A stretch of 64,000 bases of DNA. It comes from Pricia mediterranea (GTDB taxonomy: Bacteria > Bacteroidota > Bacteroidia > Flavobacteriales > Flavobacteriaceae). The position numbers and the translations under genes were made by a program. The stretch is from positions 2,230,501-2,294,500 of the forward strand of contig NZ_JAVTTP010000001.1 in the NCBI RefSeq assembly GCF_032248455.1. Reading direction: 5' to 3'. Below are positions 57,233-64,000 of the stretch, piece after piece; position 1 is the stretch's first letter; each line of letters begins with the position of its first letter. The notes beneath the pieces were generated by a model. That model made no database searches. It was not told the origin of the DNA and saw only the letters and a program-made list of their open reading frames with translations.

Positions 57233-58519
57233 ATGCCAATCAAAGTGATCGAACTTTTTGCCGGGGTCGGGGGTTTTAGAATCGGCCTGGAAGGATATCC
57301 CAAGGAAAAAAAATCACCGTACGAGGTCATCTGGAGCAATCAGTGGGAGCCGAGTACGAAGACCCAACATGCGAATAGGGTCTATAAAAAGCGTTGGCCG
57401 CACGCGAACCACTCCGAAGAAAATATCGAGGAAGTCATCGAACACAATTTTGATGAAATACCCGATCATGATCTGTTGGTAGGCGGATTTCCCTGTCAGG
57501 ATTATTCCGTGGCCACTACCTTGAATAATTCAAAAGGACTCATCGGAAAAAAAGGGGTGTTGTGGTGGAGTATCGAAGCCATCTTGAGAAAAAAGAGATA
57601 CAGGCCCAAGTACCTTTTACTCGAGAATGTCGATAGATTATTGAAATCACCTTCCACCCAACGGGGAAGGGATTTCGCGGTCATGCTATCGTCCCTTAAC
57701 AATCTAGGTTATGCCGTGGAGTGGCGGGTCATCAATGCGGCCGATTACGGAATGCCCCAACGCCGGAGAAGAATTTTCTTTATCGCCTATCACAGGAATA
57801 CCCCCATGTACCAAAAGCTGAAGAAATCAACTTCAAAATCGGATTGGTTGGATTCCTATGGGACATTTGCCAAGGCATTTCCCATTGAGACATTGAACGG
57901 TACAATAACCATGGGGACATTCGAGAAAGATTTAGTAAAGGTGTCCGACACCTTTAATTTGAACCAAAAGTTTAGTCCCTTTAAAAATTGCGGTCTGATG
58001 GTAGAAGGTCAATTCTGGACTGCCAAGCCTTACCCTGCATACAAGGGGGAATTTCAAGTTCTGGGCGATATTCTGGTAGCGCCCGAAGCGGTACCAGAAG
58101 CTTTTTTTATTTCGCAGGAAGATGTAGACAGGAAAAAGGGATGGAAGTATTTAAAGGGGGCAAAGAACGAATCGAGATACAATAAAAAATTCGGGTTTCA
58201 TTACCGGTATTCCGAGGGCCGCATGGTATTTCCCGATGCTTTGGACAAGGCTTCCAGAACGATAATTACCGGGGAGGGCGGCAAATCGCCTTCCCGGTTC
58301 AAGCACGTTGTAAAGCAGAACGGGAGATTGAGACGATTGACGCCCGTGGAGCTGGAAAAATTAAATATGTTTCCGGAAAACCACACCGAACACGAGGCGA
58401 TCACCGACGCCAAACGGGCTTTTTTTATGGGAAATGCCCTAGTAGTGGGCATCATAAAACAACTTGGCAAAGAGCTGTATTCACAAATCGACAGCCCAAA
58501 AAAAGCACTGGTTGACTGA
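57233..58519 (+). CDS. dcm: DNA (cytosine-5)-methyltransferase
   Basis: This 428-residue enzyme (ATG 57233, MPIKVIELFAGVGGFRIGL) has all the main C5-MTase motifs: AdoMet-binding FAGVGGF, the catalytic Cys88 in GGFPCQDYS, LLENVDRLL (motif VI) and PQRRRRIFF (motif VIII). RLTPVELEKLNMFP (motif IX) and GNALVVGIIKQLG (motif X) close it. The target recognition region lies between about 200 and 340. No restriction gene overlaps it, so it may be an orphan methylase or part of an incomplete R-M pair with the small nuclease-like ORF at 58817. Confidence 0.93.
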   Translation: MPIKVIELFAGVGGFRIGLEGYPKEKKSPYEVIWSNQWEPSTKTQHANRVYKKRWPHANHSEENIEEVIEHNFDEIPDHDLLVGGFPCQDYSVATTLNNSKGLIGKKGVLWWSIEAILRKKRYRPKYLLLENVDRLLKSPSTQRGRDFAVMLSSLNNLGYAVEWRVINAADYGMPQRRRRIFFIAYHRNTPMYQKLKKSTSKSDWLDSYGTFAKAFPIETLNGTITMGTFEKDLVKVSDTFNLNQKFSPFKNCGLMVEGQFWTAKPYPAYKGEFQVLGDILVAPEAVPEAFFISQEDVDRKKGWKYLKGAKNESRYNKKFGFHYRYSEGRMVFPDALDKASRTIITGEGGKSPSRFKHVVKQNGRLRRLTPVELEKLNMFPENHTEHEAITDAKRAFFMGNALVVGIIKQLGKELYSQIDSPKKALVD

Positions 58520-58675
58520 AATTTGCTTGAAACATCATCGATAGGCCTTCAGAATACCAATCATTAAACCTACAAACGGACTGATTGGTCGCTAAGCGCA
58601 ATCAATGCTTACAATTTTCTTCGCCTTGCATTACCTTCATCGTTATATCCCCTATTTTCCGCGGTAATTTTATGG

Positions 58676-58695
58676 TTTCAGGTTTGCGCCTGAAA
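58676..58695. other. Hairpin in the gap after the methyltransferase
   Basis: TTTCAGG and CCTGAAA form a perfect 7-bp stem with a 6-nt loop. No T run follows; it may be an operator or a structured leader. Confidence 0.3.
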
Positions 58696-58780
58696 GGCTG
58701 ACCGACAGTGGAGTCAGTTGGCATATTGCAGCTATTGCAGTCCCCCATATTCTTAAACTTTAGTTAATCCAGAGGTTTAA

Positions 58781-58810
58781 TTTGCAAAATCTAACTTTTA
58801 CCGTATCTTG
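58781..58810 (+). promoter_or_regulatory. Promoter before the small nuclease-like gene
   Basis: TTTG (58781-58784) and TATCTTG (58804-58810) are 19 bp apart, near the Bacteroidetes consensus. The start codon at 58817 follows closely, so the leader is very short. Confidence 0.45.
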
Positions 58811-58816
58811 TGAAGT

Positions 58817-59191
58817 ATGGTAAATGTAGAAAAGTCAGAAAATCAGGAATTTTTAGAAAAGTCCATCAACCACTTGGAAGCTACCGGGTTTGAGGACATC
58901 AAGGCAGATTTTGAAGGATATGAGACCCCGAAGTCATACATCAGGAAAGGCCATGATGCTAAAATAACACCGGATATAGTCGCTGTCAAAAACGGTCGAA
59001 AATACTATTTCGAAATCAGTTTGAAATCCGATAAGCCCAGGCTGCTCAAAACCAAATGGTTGTTCTTGGATACCTTGAGCCGTATGAATTCCAATCGGTT
59101 TCGAATCATTACGACCCGAGGGCATTATAAGTTTACGGACACGATGTTGGAGGACATCAACCTCAGCAATAAAGAACCTATTAAGATTTAA
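58817..59191 (+). CDS. Small protein resembling a PD-(D/E)XK fold
   Basis: This 124-residue protein has TPDIVAVKNGRKYYFEIS (Asp53, Glu66) spaced like a PD-(D/E)XK core. The usual Lys after the Glu is replaced (EIS rather than ExK), although Lys70 is near. FRIITTRGH completes a possible central sheet. It could be an inactive or divergent nuclease-like protein, or unrelated. It lies 297 bp after the methyltransferase on the same strand, which raises the idea of a restriction partner, but it is short for that. Function is not established. Confidence 0.5.
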   Translation: MVNVEKSENQEFLEKSINHLEATGFEDIKADFEGYETPKSYIRKGHDAKITPDIVAVKNGRKYYFEISLKSDKPRLLKTKWLFLDTLSRMNSNRFRIITTRGHYKFTDTMLEDINLSNKEPIKI

Positions 59192-59300
59192 GCTAGGGAT
59201 AGCAGATTTTCTGTCCTTTAGTTTATTCCATAAAGGGTCGATAGTTACCAATTTTATTGGCAATTGTCGGCTCTTTTCTGGTATATTTTTGCGGCCAGGG

Positions 59301-59762
59301 TTACTCGGTTATTTCCGGACCGTTACGAATCATTCCAATATGCGGAATACCGTCCTCTAGATAGCCATCGCCTACTTGGTTAAAGCCCAAGTCGTGGTAA
59401 AAGCGCTCTAGGTACAATTGTGCGGATACATGAATGATTTTGTCATTAAAGTGCTCCTCTACGGCAAGGACCGCCCGCTTCATTATATCTTTTCCGTAGC
59501 CGAACTTGCGTTGGTCTTTTTTGACTACCACGCGACCGATACTGGCCTTATCCGCGTAATCCCCGGATTTGAAGATTCGGGCGTAGGCCACGATTTCCCC
59601 ATTTTTCTTTCCTAATATATGTAACGCATTTCGATCCCTACCGTCGATATCCTCATAAATACAATTCTGTTCTACGACGAACACCTTGCTCCTCAAACGC
59701 AAAACATCGTAAAGTTCCATCGAACCAAGGGCACTGAAAGCTTTGATTTCAATTTGAATCAT
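59301..59762 (-). CDS. GNAT N-acetyltransferase, ElaA family
   Basis: I start at the Met at 59762 (153 residues, MIQIEIKAFSAL). The frame opens earlier, but the family begins here. LYDVLRLRSKVFVVEQNCIYEDIDG is the ElaA signature, and IGRVVVKKDQRKFGYGKDIM is the acetyl-CoA binding motif A (here with a non-standard pyrophosphate loop QRKFGYG). The acceptor is unknown. It is followed by the CDF transporter on the same strand, upstream in transcription. Confidence 0.88.
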   Translation of the reverse strand: MIQIEIKAFSALGSMELYDVLRLRSKVFVVEQNCIYEDIDGRDRNALHILGKKNGEIVAYARIFKSGDYADKASIGRVVVKKDQRKFGYGKDIMKRAVLAVEEHFNDKIIHVSAQLYLERFYHDLGFNQVGDGYLEDGIPHIGMIRNGPEITE

Positions 59763-59831
59763 GCCATGGGTTTTAAGGCCATAGACCCGCAATATATAAA
59801 ACTATCGCTATACTATACCGGAGGTCCACCT

Positions 59832-60749
59832 TTAATCCTGAACTATAATCTGTTTGCTGTCCGGCTTATCAAATTCAGGTTGAATATTAACGTGATTGAT
59901 TCCGAACTTCTGATACACTACCTCCTCTATTTCTCCAAGAATGTTGTCGAATTCAGATAATCGTATATCTTCGTTAAAGTCAACATGGGCCTCAAAATGT
60001 ACCTCGTCCTCGTTTAGTTGCCAGATATGTACGTGATGTACGTTCTTTACGGATGTAATTTTTTCGATATCCTTCACAATCCGCTGTACCTGAATGGTAT
60101 CGGGCGTAAAAAGCATCAAAACCCGGGTGGAATCCTTTAACAGATCGTATCCCATATAAATCAAATAGAGCGCAATGGCCAAAGTGAGGGTCGGATCCAC
60201 CCAATAGTACTGATAGTATTTCATCAAGAGACCGCCAACCAGCACCGCTACCGATGCCATCATATCGGTAAGCAAATGCAAATAGGCCGATTTCATGTTC
60301 ATATTGCTGTCTGCATCCTTTTTTAGCAGCAATACGCTAAACCCGTTGGCTACAACCCCAAGTAAGGAAAGCCATATTACAAGATCAGACTCTATTTCCT
60401 GCGGATCGAAAAAACGTTCGACAGCCTCTTTTATTAAAATTAACGCTACCACCATCAATGTTGCGGCGTTGACAAAGGCGGCTATGATTTCCGCTCTCTT
60501 GTAACCGAATGTCTTTCGATCCGAAGCTTGCTTTTTCGACAAAAGATTGGCGATATAGCTCACGATGAGAGACATCACATCGCTGAAATTGTGTAGCGCA
60601 TCCGACAAGAGCGAAAGACTTCCGGATATCAATCCACCTATGACTTGAGACACCGTTATCAATATGTTCAATAAGATGGAGATGATAAGATTACGGCCCT
60701 TAAGATCTGGATGGGAGTGTCTATGTGAAGAATCGTGGGAGTGAGACAT
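59832..60749 (-). CDS. Cation diffusion facilitator (zinc/metal) exporter
   Basis: This 305-residue protein has six membrane spans and a His-rich N-terminus (SHSHDSSHRHSHPD). SLLSDALHNFSDVMSL carries the metal-binding His and Asp of span 2, and AYLHLLTDMMASV those of span 5. The C-terminal cytoplasmic domain (about 210-290) contains NVHHVHIWQLNEDEVHFEAHV. It exports Zn2+ or a similar divalent ion in exchange for protons. Confidence 0.93.
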   Translation of the reverse strand: MSHSHDSSHRHSHPDLKGRNLIISILLNILITVSQVIGGLISGSLSLLSDALHNFSDVMSLIVSYIANLLSKKQASDRKTFGYKRAEIIAAFVNAATLMVVALILIKEAVERFFDPQEIESDLVIWLSLLGVVANGFSVLLLKKDADSNMNMKSAYLHLLTDMMASVAVLVGGLLMKYYQYYWVDPTLTLAIALYLIYMGYDLLKDSTRVLMLFTPDTIQVQRIVKDIEKITSVKNVHHVHIWQLNEDEVHFEAHVDFNEDIRLSEFDNILGEIEEVVYQKFGINHVNIQPEFDKPDSKQIIVQD

Positions 60750-61563
60750 AATTAGTGGAATAATTTTATGTGATAATGCAACAATGAACGAATGTAATAA
60801 TGGGAAAACGGAATACTATAACAACAAATCGATGTAACACCACAGTTTGCGTTCCTCAATTAAAATTGTGGCAGCGTTCTATGCCTCAACATACGAAATC
60901 CCTTACTTTACAACAAAGTACCTAGTATTCGCAACATTGATTTTCGCATCCCGAGAAAGAGATGTTCATTTGTAGGGTACAACTTGTCCTTTGTGTGTTG
61001 ATAACCTCTCGAAAGAAAACGATTTCCAGATTTGGAATTGCCGTTTAGATTCCACCTTACAAAAATATATACAATAAACAGAAAATAGTTGTTGCGAGTT
61101 GATAGCAATCTGTACAACGTATATTTGATCCCATCAACAATTTATTCCAGCCCACTTATTAAATATTGGATGTTAATATCGGTTATCAACCCATTTTGAT
61201 AACCCATTTAATACCCTCATACCGAACAACATTTCGCTTGTATAAGTTGTGAACAACATAGTGAATCGGTGCGGTGCAAATTTAAATTCATTTTTTTATA
61301 CCGCTATCAACACCCTATCATAACCATCATTTTTTATTTAAAATTTTAAAAAGAAAAATGGAATATGTTATACTTGTTGATAAGTGATGAAGCTAAAATC
61401 ACGAAACTATTTTCAAAGTTCAAACCGAGAGTGTTACAATTCACTGCGAACGAACGATAAGTAGTAAAGCCAAGGTAGACCAAAACAGACAACTAAACGC
61501 CCGAAACTGTGTGTACTACCTTCAAAATTCGTAATTTTCCGCCCAAATACATAAATAGCATTA
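60750..61563. other. AT-rich non-coding gap with repeated TTATCAA motifs
   Basis: No gene is visible in 814 bp between divergent genes. GGTTATCAA (61181-61189) and TTGATAACC (61196-61204) form a perfect 9-bp inverted repeat with a 6-nt spacer, and TTGATAACC recurs at 60998-61006. TGTTGATAA occurs at 60996-61004 and 61375-61383, and CTATCAACA at 61304-61312; these differ from the DnaA box TTATCCACA at one or two positions. Long A/T runs lie at 61290-61365. A replication origin or a regulatory region for rnr and the exporter is possible. Confidence 0.45.
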
Positions 61564-63756
61564 ATGTCGAAGAAAAAGAAAGCCAGGAACCATAGAAAGA
61601 ACGAGATTACGAAAGGCATCTTTACTACCCTTGAAAAGGAACCCCAGAAAACATTCAACTATAAACAGATCGCTACCAAACTTGGTATCACGGACACCAA
61701 TGACCGTAACCAATTGATCAAACGGTTGGGACAGTTGGAAAAAGAAGATCGTATCGAAGAAACGGACCGTGGCAAATACAAGGCCGTTGGCAGTTCTACA
61801 AATATGCAGATCGGAAAAGTAGATCTAACCGGGAGGGGCAATGCCTACATTGTGGTTGAGGGAATGGACGATGATGTCTTCGTACCTCAAAATCGCCTAA
61901 ATAAAGCCTTTCACGGCGATCAGGTTGCAGTTACTGTCTATAAATCTAAAAAAGGTAAAAAGTTGGAAGGCGAGGTAACGGAGATTGTCGAACGGAAAAA
62001 GACCGAGTTCGTTGGGATTCTCGACCTTCAGAAAACCTTTGCTTTCGTACGGCCTACGGATTTTAGGATGTATACCGATTTTTTTGTTGCCAAGGGAAAT
62101 ACCATGGATGCCAAGGATGGCGACAAAGTGGTGGTAACTTTCGAGCGCTGGTCTGACGATGACGATTCCCCCATTGGCAAAGTAACCGAAGTACTGGGTA
62201 AACCTGGGGAGCATCAGACCGAAATACATGCAATCTTGGCTGAATACGGTCTGCCTTACGAGTTTCCGACCGAGGTAGAACGTTTTGCCGATACCCTGGA
62301 TACCGCCATCAAGGAAGAGGAAATCGCAAAGCGTCGGGATATGCGCGAGACCTTGACCTTCACCATCGATCCCAAGGATGCCAAAGATTTTGACGATGCC
62401 CTCTCATTTAAGATACTCGAGAACGGCAACTATGAGATAGGCATACATATCGCGGACGTATCACACTACGTGCGGCCGGATACTATTTTAGAGGACGAGG
62501 CTTACGAACGTGCCACCTCGGTATATTTGGTCGATCGCGTGGTACCAATGCTCCCGGAGGTGTTGTCCAATAACGCCTGTTCGTTGCGCCCGAATGAGGA
62601 GAAATACACTTTTTCCGCCATCTTTGAGATGGATAGAAAAAATGCCGGAGTCAAGAACCAATGGTTCGGTAGAACGGTCATCAATTCCGATCAGCGCTTC
62701 GCCTACGAAGAGGCACAGCATATCATAGAGACGAAAAAAGGCGATATCCCAAAAGATATTTCCATTCGGGACGACGCCTATTCCGTTTCCGATATTGTTG
62801 TGGAAGCTACCTTGGAAATGGATCGACTTGCCAAAATCATGCGCAACAAACGGATGCAGCAGGGTGCCTTGTCCTTCGATAAGGTCGAGGTGAAGTTTGA
62901 ACTGGATGAGAACAACGAGCCTCAAGGGGTTTATTTCAAGGAATCGAAAGATGCCAACAAAATGATCGAGGAGTTTATGTTATTGGCCAACCGGAAGGTG
63001 GCGCAGTTCATTGGGAAGCAAAAACCAAAGAAAACTTTCGTGTATCGGGTACACGACGACCCGGACCAAGACAAATTGATGGCCTTGAACGGTATCATAT
63101 CGCGGTTCGGACATAAAATAGACTTTAAGGATAAAAAATCCATTTCGACTTCCTTAAATCAACTTTTAAGGGATGTCAAGGGTAAAAAAGAACAGAACCT
63201 GGTCGATACCCTTACTATCCGGAGTATGAGCAAGGCGATATATACCACCGATAACATCGGGCATTACGGACTTGGCTTTGATTATTATACCCACTTCACC
63301 TCTCCCATACGCCGGTATCCTGATGTGATGGTACATCGATTGCTGCAGCATTACCTGGATGGTGGGAAATCGGCCAATGCGGAGGAGTACGAACAAAAGT
63401 GCAAGCATTCGTCGGATATGGAATACTTGGCCGTTAGGGCAGAACGTGATTCCATTAAATACATGCAGATCAAGTTCATGCAAGACCATCAGGACGAGGA
63501 ATTTGTGGGAATTATCAGCGGGGTCACCGAATGGGGAATCTACGTAGAGATCATCGCGAACAAATGTGAGGGCATGGTACGCATAAGCGATATTAAGGGT
63601 GATTATTATATCTTTGACGAAAAAGAGTACGCCATTGTAGGGGAACGTACAGGGAAAACCTATCAGTTAGGGGACGAAGTTGTGGTGATGGTAAAGAACA
63701 CCGACTTGTTAAAACGACACCTAGATTTTTCCTTGATCGGTAAACATAAGGGCTAG
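61564..63756 (+). CDS. rnr: Ribonuclease R
   Basis: The 730-residue exoribonuclease has a basic N-terminal tail (MSKKKKARNHRKNE), a winged-helix region, cold-shock domains (about 80-230), the RNB catalytic domain with the metal Asp cluster DPKDAKDFDDA (from about residue 269) and a C-terminal S1 domain (FVGIISGVTEWGIYVEI). It degrades structured RNA 3' to 5'. The gene is complete. The upstream gap carries unusual repeats. Confidence 0.95.
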   Translation: MSKKKKARNHRKNEITKGIFTTLEKEPQKTFNYKQIATKLGITDTNDRNQLIKRLGQLEKEDRIEETDRGKYKAVGSSTNMQIGKVDLTGRGNAYIVVEGMDDDVFVPQNRLNKAFHGDQVAVTVYKSKKGKKLEGEVTEIVERKKTEFVGILDLQKTFAFVRPTDFRMYTDFFVAKGNTMDAKDGDKVVVTFERWSDDDDSPIGKVTEVLGKPGEHQTEIHAILAEYGLPYEFPTEVERFADTLDTAIKEEEIAKRRDMRETLTFTIDPKDAKDFDDALSFKILENGNYEIGIHIADVSHYVRPDTILEDEAYERATSVYLVDRVVPMLPEVLSNNACSLRPNEEKYTFSAIFEMDRKNAGVKNQWFGRTVINSDQRFAYEEAQHIIETKKGDIPKDISIRDDAYSVSDIVVEATLEMDRLAKIMRNKRMQQGALSFDKVEVKFELDENNEPQGVYFKESKDANKMIEEFMLLANRKVAQFIGKQKPKKTFVYRVHDDPDQDKLMALNGIISRFGHKIDFKDKKSISTSLNQLLRDVKGKKEQNLVDTLTIRSMSKAIYTTDNIGHYGLGFDYYTHFTSPIRRYPDVMVHRLLQHYLDGGKSANAEEYEQKCKHSSDMEYLAVRAERDSIKYMQIKFMQDHQDEEFVGIISGVTEWGIYVEIIANKCEGMVRISDIKGDYYIFDEKEYAIVGERTGKTYQLGDEVVVMVKNTDLLKRHLDFSLIGKHKG

Positions 63757-64000
63757 CACTAATGGGCATATTCCCATAGGGTTTCCAGATTGGTATTTTG
63801 GCGAAAATAAGGTCCCGATATCGAAGCTATACAATTTAACGGGACGGATTGGGTTTATAGTGTACCGGTCTAAACGCAAATTACGGTGACCTTATGTTCT
63901 TAAAACCGGCCTAAATTAACATCCTAAAACGAGCATTAACAAATTTTAAGCACCTGTTCCCAAAAGGAAATATTTAAAATTTTTAATGCGAGAGCGTAGC

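Overview
The window looks like chromosome of a marine Flavobacteriaceae (Bacteroidetes). The evidence is the gene families (a TonB-linked outer-membrane barrel protein of the OMP_b-brl_3 type, S8/S41/M1 exported proteases, sulfatase, DUF1080, DUF5009, PQQ dehydrogenase), the weak Shine-Dalgarno signals, and promoters of the Bacteroidetes type (TTTG, 19 bp, TAnnTTTG). The clearest promoter lies in front of the tRNA gene.

Layout. Bases 1-2060 are chromosomal: the 3' part of a PAS histidine kinase and a single-domain response regulator. Bases 2130-25810 are an integrated mobilizable element of about 23.7 kb. It sits in the 3' end of a CAT-anticodon tRNA gene (25799-25872, minus strand) and is bounded by a 13-bp direct repeat. 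Its backbone is a tyrosine integrase, a membrane protein of unknown function, an excisionase-like HTH protein, a primase-helicase, a TOPRIM primase, a MobC-like protein, a relaxase and a small membrane protein. Its cargo looks like a defence island: a membrane-GAF protein with a coupled 63-residue partner; a tightly packed operon of a zinc-ribbon PD-(D/E)XK nuclease, a type III-like Mod, a Res helicase-nuclease and a four-TM KAP P-loop NTPase; and an overlapping pair of DUF262 proteins (GmrSD-like). An IS256-family insertion (17452-18845, 8-bp target duplication) splits the KAP gene after about 20 codons. Removing the IS and one duplication copy rebuilds an 893-residue reading frame that starts 7 bases after the Res stop.

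Bases 25873-64000 are chromosomal again. First comes housekeeping: methylmalonyl-CoA epimerase, rbfA, a LolE/FtsX-type permease, dusB, a TonB-type receptor, lepA and a proton antiporter. Then follow an MBL hydrolase, exported proteases, rnpA and an S41 protease. From 44.4 to 56.9 kb there is a run of carbohydrate-related genes (gluconolactonase-like, SDR, DUF1080, DUF5009, SGNH hydrolase, fructosamine kinase, PQQ dehydrogenase with cytochrome c, sulfatase, Gfo/Idh/MocA oxidoreductase), ending with an NlpC/P60 lipoprotein. The window closes with a 5-methylcytosine methyltransferase, a small nuclease-like ORF, an ElaA-type acetyltransferase, a CDF metal exporter, an AT-rich 814-bp gap with repeated TTATCAA motifs, and rnr.

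Best candidates for something undescribed are the nuclease-Mod-Res-KAP operon with its exact IS disruption, the element's paired DUF262 genes, and the membrane-GAF/63-residue gene pair.
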